A stretch of 23,351 nt of DNA from contig NZ_JWHR01000092.1 of NCBI RefSeq assembly GCF_000808015.1, positions 1 to 23,351 on the forward strand, read 5' to 3'. The stretch comes from Terrisporobacter othiniensis (lineage in GTDB: Bacteria > Bacillota > Clostridia > Peptostreptococcales > Peptostreptococcaceae). The notes under the pieces were generated by a model. That model was not told the origin of the DNA, ran no database searches, and saw only the letters and a program-made list of their open reading frames with translations. Within the stretch, counting starts at the first letter, position 1. Every line of letters starts with the position of its first letter. The position numbers and the translations under genes are program-made. Positions 1 through 7,178 of the stretch are shown here, one piece after another.

Positions 1-90
1 AGATAAAGTTGTTCTAAAATAAGTATAATGAATAATAATAGCGCGATAATATAAGTAATAAGGTAATTATATGGTTGAAATTAAAAAATT

Positions 91-119
91 TTGATACGAA
101 ATATTTTATAGTGTATAAT
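91..119 (+). promoter_or_regulatory. sigma-A promoter for the radical SAM/DUF2344/rng operon
   Basis: TTGATA at 91-96 and TATAAT at 114-119 are separated by exactly 17 bases, a near-consensus vegetative promoter. Transcription would begin near 126, leaving a leader of about 40 bases that carries the ribosome binding site CGGAGG (149-154). The 90 bases before it are AT-rich and hold no gene that I can see. Confidence 0.75.
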
Positions 120-166
120 AAAATTTATGTGAAATACAATTAGTTTATCGGAGGTTTCAATATTAG

Positions 167-2011
167 ATGGATAAAGCAGAATTTAGAAAAATTTTAAAAA
201 AAGTAGAAAAGCCTGCTAGATATTTAGGTAATGAAGTAAATTCAATACATAAAGATACTAGCAAAGAGGGGTTAATAAGATATGCACAATGCTTCCCGGA
301 TTTATACGAAGTAGGGATGAGTCACTTGGGAAGTCAAATCTTATATAGAGTATTAAACAGTGACGAAAATGTTTACTGTGAAAGAGTTTACTCTCCAGCA
401 ATAGATATGGAGGAGATATTAAGAGAAAAAAACATACCTCTATTTGCAATAGAATCAAGAGAACCTATAACAAACTTTGATTTTGTTACATTTACTCTTC
501 AATATGAACTTTCTTACACAAATATATTAAACATATTAGATTTAGGAAAAATTGAAGTATTAGCAAAAGATAGAAAGTTAGACGATCCATTTATAATGGT
601 TGGAGGACCTTGTGCTTACAATTCAGAACCTTTGGCAGACTTCGTGGATATAGTAATCCTTGGTGAAGGTGAAGAAGTTAACTTAGAAGTGTTAAACCTA
701 TATAAAGAGTGGAAGAAAAATAAAACAACTAGAGAAGACTTTTTAATGATGGCATCAAAAATAGAAGGAGTTTATATACCAAGTTTTTATGATGTTACAT
801 ATAATGAAGATAAAACAGTAAAAGAAACTGTTCCAAATAGAGAAGGAGTACCAGCTCATCCAAGAAAAAGAATAATAAAAAATATGGATGAAGTTCCTTA
901 TCCAGAAGCATTAATAGTTCCTTATATAGAAACTGTTCATGAAAGAGTAGTTTTAGAATTGTTCAGAGGATGTACTAGAGGATGCAGATTCTGTCAAGCT
1001 GGGATGATTTATAGACCTATAAGAGAAAAGAGTATAGAGACATTAAAAACATCTTTAGATAAATTAATAAAGAGCACTGGATACGATGAAGTATCATTAT
1101 CTTCATTATCAACTAGTGATTACTCTAAGTTAAGTGAACTTACAGATGTTCTAATAGAAGAATATGCAAGTAAAAATATAGGTATATCTTTACCATCACT
1201 AAGACTTGATAACTTTACAATGGAAATAGCGGAAAAAATACAACAAGTTAGAAAATCAGGTCTTACATTTGCACCAGAAGCAGGAACTCAAAGAATGAGA
1301 GATGTTATAAACAAAGGTGTAAGTGAAGAAGATTTAAAAAATGCTACTACAAAAGCTTTTGAAATGGGATGGCATAGCGTAAAACTTTACTTCATGATTG
1401 GTCTTCCAACAGAAAGATATGAAGATTTAGATGGAATAAGAGACTTAGCTTACGATGTTATAGATACTTATAGAGAAGTACATGGTGGAAAGCTATCAAG
1501 AAAATTCGGAGTAACAGTAAGTACATCAACATTTGTTCCAAAGCCATTCACTCCATTCCAATGGCACCCACAAGATACAGGTGATGTAGTAAGAGAAAAA
1601 CAACAATATTTAGTTAAAGCTCTAAAAAATAGAGATATAAGATACAACTATCATGATTCGAAAACAAGCTTAATGGAAGCTGTAATATCTAGAGGTGATA
1701 GAAGAATAGGTAAAGTCATTTATGACGCTTTCAAAGCTGGAGCTAAATTTGATGGATGGTCAGAATACTTTAACTTAGATATATGGACTGAAGCTATGGA
1801 GAAAAATGGATTAGATATAAGTTGGTATGCTCACAGAGAAAGAAGTTACGATGAAGTATTTGCTTGGGACCACATAGATGTAGGTGTATCTAAGAAATTC
1901 CTAATAAGAGAAAATAATAAAGCGAAAGAAGATGCAGTTACACCAGACTGTAGACATAGATGTAATGGTTGTGGGATAAATACAACTGATTTAGGAAGGG
2001 GGCTATGCTAA
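167..2011 (+). CDS. B12-binding-like/radical SAM protein (TIGR03960-type)
   Basis: A 614-residue radical SAM enzyme of unknown substrate. The N-terminal part (about 40-190) resembles the B12-binding-like Rossmann domain of this family (VGGPCAYNSEP, VILGEGEE), but I see no DxHxxG cobalamin-ligand motif. The radical SAM core follows; its [4Fe-4S] cysteines are C269, C273 and C276 in CTRGCRFC. The C-terminus carries a further CX3CX2C cluster (C595, C599, C602) and a terminal cysteine. An in-frame TAG lies directly before the ATG, so the start cannot be further upstream; the SD CGGAGG sits 12 bases away, a little long. The reading frame overlaps the next gene, and the pair is known as a two-gene or fused unit in many bacteria. 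The family assignment is recognition of sequence style; the reaction is unknown. Confidence 0.9.
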   Translation: MDKAEFRKILKKVEKPARYLGNEVNSIHKDTSKEGLIRYAQCFPDLYEVGMSHLGSQILYRVLNSDENVYCERVYSPAIDMEEILREKNIPLFAIESREPITNFDFVTFTLQYELSYTNILNILDLGKIEVLAKDRKLDDPFIMVGGPCAYNSEPLADFVDIVILGEGEEVNLEVLNLYKEWKKNKTTREDFLMMASKIEGVYIPSFYDVTYNEDKTVKETVPNREGVPAHPRKRIIKNMDEVPYPEALIVPYIETVHERVVLELFRGCTRGCRFCQAGMIYRPIREKSIETLKTSLDKLIKSTGYDEVSLSSLSTSDYSKLSELTDVLIEEYASKNIGISLPSLRLDNFTMEIAEKIQQVRKSGLTFAPEAGTQRMRDVINKGVSEEDLKNATTKAFEMGWHSVKLYFMIGLPTERYEDLDGIRDLAYDVIDTYREVHGGKLSRKFGVTVSTSTFVPKPFTPFQWHPQDTGDVVREKQQYLVKALKNRDIRYNYHDSKTSLMEAVISRGDRRIGKVIYDAFKAGAKFDGWSEYFNLDIWTEAMEKNGLDISWYAHRERSYDEVFAWDHIDVGVSKKFLIRENNKAKEDAVTPDCRHRCNGCGINTTDLGRGLC

Positions 2012-2712
2012 TTATGAGTAAGTTGATTAGAGCTAAATACAAAAAAGAAGATGATATGATATTTATATCTCATCTTGACTTACAAAGACTTTTACAAAGA
2101 GCTTTTAGAAGGGCAGAAATAAATTTATCTTATTCTCAAGGATTTAACCCTCATCCAAAGATGAGTTATGCTAATGCCTTAGCATTAGGAACAGAAAGTC
2201 AAGGAGAATATGTAGACATAGAAATAGAAGATGATATATCTGTTGAAGAATTTTTACAAAGAATAAACGAAGAATTACCAATAGGTTTAGAATTTATAAA
2301 AGCAAAAGAAATAACTCCACAAACGCCAGCTCTTGCACAAGAAATAGTATATGGAGAATATTTATTTAACATAGATTTAGAAACTCCTTTAAGCAAAGAA
2401 CTGGTAAAAACTAGAGTATTTGAGTTTATAACAAGTAAATCAATAATGATAAGTAAGAAAAATAAAAAAGGTAAGATGGTAGAAGTTGATATAAGACCAA
2501 TGATTAAAACTTTTGACCTAGTTGTATTAGACGATAATAGAGCGACTTTTGAAGCTATTATATCAACAGGATCTAAAGCTAACTTAAATACTAATATATT
2601 TGTACCAGTGCTACTTGGAATATTAGATATAGATATGGATCCAAAAGAAGTTGAAATAATAAGAAGAGACCTTTATAAGATAGTAGATGGAGAATTAGTA
2701 ACTCCATTATAG
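2005..2712 (+). CDS. DUF2344 radical SAM-associated protein (TIGR03936-type)
   Basis: A protein of up to 235 residues belonging to the DUF2344 family, recognised from the N-terminal FISHLDLQRLLQRAFRRA and SQGFNPHPKMSYANAL segments. In some bacteria the domain is fused to the C-terminus of the radical SAM protein encoded just upstream, so the two probably act together; the biochemical role is not established. Two starts are possible. ATG 2005 overlaps the upstream gene by seven bases and lies 5 bases after AGGAAGG (1993-1999). ATG 2014 gives MSKLIRAKY, closer to the usual family N-terminus, with GGGGG ending 11 bases before it. The stop codon TAG (2710-2712) almost touches the next gene, so translation of all three genes is probably coupled. 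Confidence 0.88.
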   Translation: MLIMSKLIRAKYKKEDDMIFISHLDLQRLLQRAFRRAEINLSYSQGFNPHPKMSYANALALGTESQGEYVDIEIEDDISVEEFLQRINEELPIGLEFIKAKEITPQTPALAQEIVYGEYLFNIDLETPLSKELVKTRVFEFITSKSIMISKKNKKGKMVEVDIRPMIKTFDLVVLDDNRATFEAIISTGSKANLNTNIFVPVLLGILDIDMDPKEVEIIRRDLYKIVDGELVTPL

Positions 2713-2723
2713 TGAGGATAATA

Positions 2724-4127
2724 ATGAAAAAAATAATAATTGAAACCTTAGTATCATCAGAAAAAACTGCCATAGTTGAAGATGATAAACTTGTAGAATT
2801 ATTAATAGAAGAAAATGAAAAAAATAAATTAGTATCTAACATATATAGAGGAATAGTAAAAAATGTAAAAGCAGGCTTAGAGGCCTGCTTTGTAGATATA
2901 GGCATGGAAAAACTAGCTTATCTTCCTCTAAAAAAAGATTCTAATATAAAATCTGGTATGGATATTATGGTTCAAATTAATAAAGAAGCAGTGGGAACAA
3001 AGGGACCGAAGTTAAATTTAGAAGTGAGCCTATCAGGTCGATATTTAGTTTATATACCAACTAATGATAGAGTAACTATATCTAATAGGCTTCAAGACGA
3101 AGAAGAACGATTTAGACTTAAAAAGATTGTAAAAAAACTTGTGGGAAAAGATTGTGGAATTATAATTAGAACAGAAGCTGCTGGATGTAGAGAAGAAGAA
3201 TTAGAAAAAGATTTTATAGAATTAAAAGAAAAATATGACTCTATTACAAAAGAGTTCAAGTTAGGCATAGGACCTAAACTACTATACAAAGAGTTAGATG
3301 CATCAACTAAATACATAAAAGATAATGTAAACGAAGATGTTACAGAAATTGTAGTAAATAACAATAATAAATACGAAGAAATAAAAAATATCTTAAAAAC
3401 TATTAATAAAGATTATTTAAACAAACTAAAAATAATAGAGAATCAAGATATTTTTGATTTATATAAAGTACAAAGTCAAATAGATAAAGCACTTGGTAAA
3501 AAAGTATGGTTAAAAAGTGGTGGTTATTTAATCATAGAAAAAACAGAAGCTTTAACTGTAATAGATGTTAATACAGGGAAGTTTACTGGAATATCTAATA
3601 GAGAAGACACAGTATATAAAACTAATGAAGAAGCATGTATAGAAATTGCTAGACAGTTAAAACTTAGAGATATAGGTGGAATAATCATAATTGACTTTAT
3701 TGATATGGTTAAAAAGAAAAATAAGGAAAACTTATTAAGATCTTTAAACTATTATCTAGGAAAAGATAAAAGAAAATCTGAAGTATTAGGACTCACAAGA
3801 TTAGGTCTTGTGGAAGTAGCAAGGCGAAGAGAAAGAAATTCAATAAGTGAGTACTATTTAGATGAATGTGGTATTTGCAATGGAAATTCATCAACAAAAT
3901 CAATAAACTATATTATGGATGATTTGGAAAAAGAAATAAGTAGAATAAAATATCATACATGCTATAATGATATAACAGTTGAACTTAACCCCTCAGTAAT
4001 TAACAAAATTAAAGTTAATTATATGGGCCTAATTAATAAAATAAGTAAAAAATATGAAATGAACATTTTACTAAAAGAAAATAAAGAAGTGGCTTATGAA
4101 AAATATAAAATTATTTTTGTAAGCTAG
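2724..4127 (+). CDS. rng: Ribonuclease E/G family endoribonuclease
   Basis: Encodes a 467-residue RNase G-like enzyme that would cut single-stranded, A/U-rich RNA in rRNA maturation or mRNA decay. The S1-like RNA-binding region is near residues 35-110. The catalytic metal ligands are visible as D281 (VIDVNTGKFTG) and D324 (GGIIIIDFIDM), 43 residues apart as in E. coli RNase E (D303/D346). A zinc-link pair C382-x2-C385 (ECGIC) follows 58 residues later, again the E. coli spacing. No long C-terminal degradosome scaffold is present, so it is RNase G-like. The frame opens at GTG 2712, but that codon sits next to GAGGA (2714-2718); ATG 2724, five bases after that SD and reading MKKIIIE, is the better start. 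No terminator separates it from the rplU promoter. Confidence 0.9.
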   Translation: MKKIIIETLVSSEKTAIVEDDKLVELLIEENEKNKLVSNIYRGIVKNVKAGLEACFVDIGMEKLAYLPLKKDSNIKSGMDIMVQINKEAVGTKGPKLNLEVSLSGRYLVYIPTNDRVTISNRLQDEEERFRLKKIVKKLVGKDCGIIIRTEAAGCREEELEKDFIELKEKYDSITKEFKLGIGPKLLYKELDASTKYIKDNVNEDVTEIVVNNNNKYEEIKNILKTINKDYLNKLKIIENQDIFDLYKVQSQIDKALGKKVWLKSGGYLIIEKTEALTVIDVNTGKFTGISNREDTVYKTNEEACIEIARQLKLRDIGGIIIIDFIDMVKKKNKENLLRSLNYYLGKDKRKSEVLGLTRLGLVEVARRRERNSISEYYLDECGICNGNSSTKSINYIMDDLEKEISRIKYHTCYNDITVELNPSVINKIKVNYMGLINKISKKYEMNILLKENKEVAYEKYKIIFVS

Positions 4128-4156
4128 TTGACATTTTGTTCAATAAGTAGTATTAT
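4128..4156 (+). promoter_or_regulatory. Promoter of the rplU-prp-rpmA operon
   Basis: A perfect -35 TTGACA (4128-4133) starts at the base after the rng stop codon; -10 TATTAT (4151-4156) follows with a 17-base spacer. It places the transcription start around 4163, at the beginning of the L21 leader. Confidence 0.8.
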
Positions 4157-4159
4157 TTA

Positions 4160-4240
4160 TAACTGTAATGCCGCACAGAAAAGGTGAAAATTTTCCTTTG
4201 GAAATACCTTGATGGCGAGTTCTTAGACCGAGGAGGTGTA
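4160..4240 (+). promoter_or_regulatory. L21 ribosomal protein leader (autoregulatory mRNA element)
   Basis: The untranslated stretch before rplU matches the low-GC Gram-positive L21 leader in layout: an AATGCCGCACAG segment, a small hairpin AAAGG (4180-4184)/CCTTT (4195-4199), then TTGATGGCGAGTTCTTAGAC leading into the SD GAGGAGGTG. GCC (4170-4172) can pair with GGC (4214-4216) to close the element. Such leaders are thought to bind an encoded ribosomal protein and lower expression of the operon. The identification is by recognition of the conserved sequence and the position right before rplU; no covariance model was run. Confidence 0.75.
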
Positions 4241-4245
4241 TATTA

Positions 4246-4560
4246 ATGTACGCTATAGTTAAAACAGGTGGAAAGCAATACAAAGTTGCTGAAGGTGATG
4301 TATTATTCGTTGAAAAGTTAGAAGCACAAGCTGGTGAAGAAGTAACTTTAAACGAAGTATTAGCTTGTACTAATGCAGAAGGAGAACTAGTTGTTGGAGC
4401 TCCAGTTGTAGAAGGTGCTTCTGTTACTGCTAAAGTAGTAGAGCAAGGAAAAGCTAAGAAAATAGTAGTTTACAAGTATAAAGCTAAAAAAGACTACAGA
4501 AGAAAACAAGGTCATCGTCAACCATACACTAAGATAGTTGTTGAAAAAATAAACGCTTAG
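4246..4560 (+). CDS. rplU: 50S ribosomal protein L21
   Basis: A 104-residue L21, normal length, beginning [14 protein letters not shown] and carrying the typical basic tail segment [19 protein letters not shown] that binds 23S rRNA. It has an excellent SD (GAGGAGGTG, ending about 8 bases before the ATG) in the leader that is expected to control it. First gene of a three-gene set with prp and rpmA, the standard Firmicutes order, in which the protease that matures L27 is encoded between the two ribosomal proteins. Confidence 0.98.
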   Translation: MYAIVKTGGKQYKVAEGDVLFVEKLEAQAGEEVTLNEVLACTNAEGELVVGAPVVEGASVTAKVVEQGKAKKIVVYKYKAKKDYRRKQGHRQPYTKIVVEKINA

Positions 4561-4575
4561 TAATAGGTTAATGAA

Positions 4576-4896
4576 ATGATAAAGATAAAATATCATTATA
4601 CAGACGATTTCAGACGTAAAGGTTTTACAATAAAAGGACATGCTGATTTTGCTCCAATAGGACAAGATATTGTTTGTTCAGCAGTGACTTCTAATGCAAT
4701 TGGAGTTATCAATTCATTAGATAGATTAGCAAAAGTAAAATTTGATTCTGTAATAGGCCAAGAAGGTTTTATTGAATGTCTAGTTCACGAAGAAAGTTTA
4801 AATGAAAAAACTGATTTATTACTAGAACATTTTGAATTAACAATGAAATCAATCCAAAAGGATTATCGAAACAATATAAAAATCTTAAAAAAGTAG
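4576..4896 (+). CDS. prp: Ribosomal-processing cysteine protease Prp (YsxB)
   Basis: A 106-residue cysteine protease that removes the N-terminal extension of ribosomal protein L27. The catalytic pair is visible as H22 (KGHADFAPIGQDIVCSAVTS) and C34 in the same segment, the positions reported for the Staphylococcus aureus enzyme. Its substrate is the next gene, 13 bases downstream. The start is weakly served: only a short TAGG stretch at 4564-4567 precedes it, so translation probably depends on ribosomes finishing rplU 15 bases earlier. That would suit a protease needed in small amounts. An out-of-frame ATG at 4571 is followed at once by a stop and is not a usable start. Confidence 0.95.
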   Translation: MIKIKYHYTDDFRRKGFTIKGHADFAPIGQDIVCSAVTSNAIGVINSLDRLAKVKFDSVIGQEGFIECLVHEESLNEKTDLLLEHFELTMKSIQKDYRNNIKILKK

Positions 4897-4909
4897 GGGG
4901 TGACTCCAA

Positions 4910-5200
4910 ATGTTAAACATGAACTTACAATTATTAGCATCTAAAAAAGGGGTAGGGTCTTCTAAAAACGGTAGAGACTCAATCGCTAAAAGATTAGGTG
5001 TTAAAAGATATGACGGACAACTAGTTACTGCTGGTAGTATAATAGTAAGACAAAGAGGTACTAAAATACATCCAGGAACTAATGTAGGTAAAGGTGGAGA
5101 TGACACTTTATTCGCATTAATAGACGGTACTGTTAAATTCGAAAGAAAAGACAAAAAAAGAAAAAAAGTAAGTATATATCCAGTACAAGTTGCTGAATAA
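4910..5200 (+). CDS. rpmA: 50S ribosomal protein L27 (precursor with Prp-cleaved leader)
   Basis: A 96-residue L27, recognised from [20 protein letters not shown] and [18 protein letters not shown]. The first nine residues, MLNMNLQLL, form the Firmicutes-type extension that must be cut before A10 so the N-terminus can reach the peptidyl transferase centre. The scissile site here is Leu-Leu|Ala rather than the Phe-Phe|Ala of Bacillus and Staphylococcus. SD AGGGGGTGA (about 4894-4902) favours ATG 4910 over the internal ATG 4919, and only 4910 gives the full cleavage motif. Last gene before a hairpin terminator. Confidence 0.97.
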   Translation: MLNMNLQLLASKKGVGSSKNGRDSIAKRLGVKRYDGQLVTAGSIIVRQRGTKIHPGTNVGKGGDDTLFALIDGTVKFERKDKKRKKVSIYPVQVAE

Positions 5201-5240
5201 TAAAGGGAGAGGAGTGTATTTACACTCCTTTTCTTTTTAA
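5201..5240 (+). terminator. Intrinsic terminator after rpmA
   Basis: GGAGTGT (5211-5217) pairs with ACACTCC (5222-5228) around a four-base loop, followed by TTTTCTTTTT. It closes the rplU-prp-rpmA transcript; obg begins 88 bases after rpmA, so some readthrough or a separate promoter is needed for obg. Confidence 0.75.
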
Positions 5241-5246
5241 ATAATG

Positions 5247-5271
5247 AGAATTTGAATAGAATGCAAATTCT
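5247..5271 (+). repeat. Inverted repeat just upstream of the obg ribosome binding site
   Basis: AGAATTTG (5247-5254) is perfectly complementary to CAAATTCT (5264-5271) around a nine-base loop. It ends 3 bases before AGGAGG (5275-5280) of obg. As RNA it could form an 8-bp hairpin next to the SD. It has no U-run and is not a terminator. Function unknown. Confidence 0.5.
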
Positions 5272-5288
5272 AATAGGAGGTGCCACTT

Positions 5289-6566
5289 TTGTTTATAGAT
5301 AAGGCAAGAATATTTGTCAAAGCTGGGAATGGTGGAAACGGTGCAGTATCATTTAGAAGAGAAAAATATGTTCCTGCAGGTGGACCAGATGGTGGAGACG
5401 GAGGAAGAGGCGCTAGTGTTATATTTGAAGTTGATAACGACTTAAGAACACTAATGGACTTTAAATACCAAAGAAAATATGTAGCTACTCCAGGTGGAGA
5501 TGGAAGTAAAAAAAGACAAGCTGGAAAAAATGGTGAAGACTTAGTTTTAAAAGTACCAGCTGGAACAATAATAAGAGATGAAGCTACTAATAAAATAATA
5601 GCTGACTTAAAAGCAGAAGGAGATAGAGCTGTAGTTGCAAGAGGTGGAAGAGGCGGAAAAGGAAACCAACATTTTGCCAACGCAGTAAGACAAGCTCCTA
5701 ACTTTGCTAAATCAGGAACTGATGGTGAAGAAAGATGGGTTATATTAGAGCTTAAAATGATAGCTGATGTAGGATTATTAGGATTCCCTAACGTAGGTAA
5801 ATCTACATTTTTATCAGTAGTTACAGCTGCTAAACCTAAAATAGCAAACTATCACTTTACAACATTAACACCAAACCTTGGTGTGGTTCAAACTAAGTTT
5901 GGAGATAGTTTTGTATTAGCTGATATACCAGGACTTATAGAAGGTGCTGCTGAAGGAGTTGGACTTGGTCATGACTTCTTAAGACACGTAGAAAGAACTA
6001 AAGTATTAATACATATAGTTGATATTTCAGGACTAGAAGGTAGAAATGCTTTAGAAGATTTTGATAATATAAATGATGAACTTAAATTATACAATGAAAA
6101 ATTAGCTACAAGGCCTCAAGTTGTAGTAGCCAATAAAATAGATATACTTGAAGATGAATCTGTCTTTGAAGAGTTCAAAGTAACTTTAGAAGAAAGAGGA
6201 TATAAAGTATTCAAAATGTCTGCAGCTACAAGAGAAGGTGTAGATGATGTTATATCTTATGTTTCTCAAATATTAAAAGATGCTGAAGATATAGAACTTG
6301 TTTCTGAAGACGAATTATATGTACCAGAATTAGATTCAGCTGAAGAAGAAGGGTTAAATGTTGAAATAGAAGATGGAGTATATGTGGTTACAGGTAAATC
6401 ACTTAGAAGAATTATGTACTCTGTCAACTTTGAAGATATGGAATCTATTCAATTCTTCCAAAAAACTATGGAATCAGAGGGGGTATTTGATAAACTTAGA
6501 GATATGGGAATTGAAGACGGAGATACAGTTAAGATATACGATATAGAATTTGAATTCTATGACTAA
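5289..6566 (+). CDS. obg: Obg/CgtA GTPase, ribosome assembly
   Basis: A GTPase of 425 residues that binds the 50S subunit during assembly. Domains in order: glycine-rich Obg fold (about 1-160; repeated GNGGNG, GGPDGGDGGRG), G domain with P-loop GFPNVGKS (165-172), DIPGLIEGA (G3) and NKID (about 282-285), then the C-terminal OCT domain (about 345-425). Start choice: the frame reaches back to GTG 5280, but that codon lies inside the SD itself (AGGAGGTG, 5275-5282). TTG 5289, eight bases after AGGAGG, gives MFIDKARIFVKAGNGG, the canonical Obg N-terminus, so a TTG start is well supported. yhbY follows after 25 bases and is probably co-transcribed. Confidence 0.96.
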   Translation: MFIDKARIFVKAGNGGNGAVSFRREKYVPAGGPDGGDGGRGASVIFEVDNDLRTLMDFKYQRKYVATPGGDGSKKRQAGKNGEDLVLKVPAGTIIRDEATNKIIADLKAEGDRAVVARGGRGGKGNQHFANAVRQAPNFAKSGTDGEERWVILELKMIADVGLLGFPNVGKSTFLSVVTAAKPKIANYHFTTLTPNLGVVQTKFGDSFVLADIPGLIEGAAEGVGLGHDFLRHVERTKVLIHIVDISGLEGRNALEDFDNINDELKLYNEKLATRPQVVVANKIDILEDESVFEEFKVTLEERGYKVFKMSAATREGVDDVISYVSQILKDAEDIELVSEDELYVPELDSAEEEGLNVEIEDGVYVVTGKSLRRIMYSVNFEDMESIQFFQKTMESEGVFDKLRDMGIEDGDTVKIYDIEFEFYD

Positions 6567-6591
6567 AATTTAATATAAAAGAGGTGACAAT

Positions 6592-6963
6592 ATGTTAAAC
6601 GGAAGACAAAGAGCATATTTAAGATCTTTAGCAAACACTTTAAAACCTATAACTCAAATAGGAAAAGAGGGTGTAACAGAAAGTTTCTTAGAGCAATTAG
6701 ATGCAATGCTTGACTCAAGAGAATTAGTTAAAGTAACTATACTTGAAACAGCAGGGATAGATACTAAAGAAGCAGCGAATGCTATATGTAAAGCATTAAG
6801 AGCTGAGTTCGTTCAAGCTATAGGTTTTAAATTTACATTATATAGAAAGAATGTAAAAGAACCAAAAATATTATTCCCAGGTCAAAAAGCTTCAGTTAAA
6901 AAAGTAACAGAAGAAGGTATGACTAAAAAAGGAAAACCAACTAAGAGATCTCAAAGAAGATAA
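6592..6963 (+). CDS. yhbY: YhbY-family CRM-domain RNA-binding protein
   Basis: A 123-residue CRM-domain protein that associates with pre-50S ribosomal particles. The CRM fold covers about residues 1-97, with the GxxG RNA-contact loop in ITQIGKEGVTESFLEQL and the conserved LVKVTILETAG strand. About 25 extra residues follow, rich in Lys and Arg (KKVTEEGMTKKGKPTKRSQRR), beyond the roughly 97-residue single-domain form; this tail could add non-specific RNA affinity. SD GAGGTGA precedes ATG by 5-6 bases. The gene follows obg closely and ends at a strong terminator, so obg-yhbY looks like one unit of ribosome assembly factors. Confidence 0.93.
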   Translation: MLNGRQRAYLRSLANTLKPITQIGKEGVTESFLEQLDAMLDSRELVKVTILETAGIDTKEAANAICKALRAEFVQAIGFKFTLYRKNVKEPKILFPGQKASVKKVTEEGMTKKGKPTKRSQRR

Positions 6964-6974
6964 TAGTTGCTAAA

Positions 6975-7006
6975 AGGCGAGCTTAAATTAAGTTCGCTTT
7001 TTTTGT
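6975..7006 (+). terminator. Intrinsic terminator after yhbY
   Basis: GCGAGCTT (6977-6984) pairs with AAGTTCGC (6990-6997), with one G-U pair, followed by a run of seven T. It ends the long ribosome/RNA gene cluster that begins at 167. Confidence 0.8.
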
Positions 7007-7101
7007 GTAAAGATATAAAAATGAAAAAATGATTATATTGTAGAATGTGATATACAAATAAATCATAAATTATACTATGAGGTATTGTGTGTTTTATTAA
7101 A

Positions 7102-7131
7102 TTAGACTAATTAAAAAAATAATGGTATAAT
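7102..7131 (+). promoter_or_regulatory. Promoter of the PotD-like gene
   Basis: Extended -10 TGGTATAAT (7123-7131) with -35-like TTAGAC (7102-7107) at an 18-base spacing. The mRNA leader would be about 40 bases. Confidence 0.6.
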
Positions 7132-7178
7132 CCAAAAGAATATTAAATATTAAAATAAAAAATGTTAGGGAGTGAAGT

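Noticed and set aside
2591..3364. Minus-strand open frames across the DUF2344/rng region
   Set aside because: They are antisense shadows of well-identified coding sequence in AT-rich DNA, Ser/Phe/Ile-rich, with no recognisable motif.
5247..5271. Hairpin before obg as a second terminator
   Set aside because: No T-run follows it; the obg SD begins three bases later, so it cannot be an intrinsic terminator for that gene.
4885..5680. Long minus-strand open frames opposite rpmA and obg (133 and 136 codons)
   Set aside because: They lie antisense to unmistakable L27 and Obg genes, have Pro/Leu/Ser-rich shadow composition and match no family.
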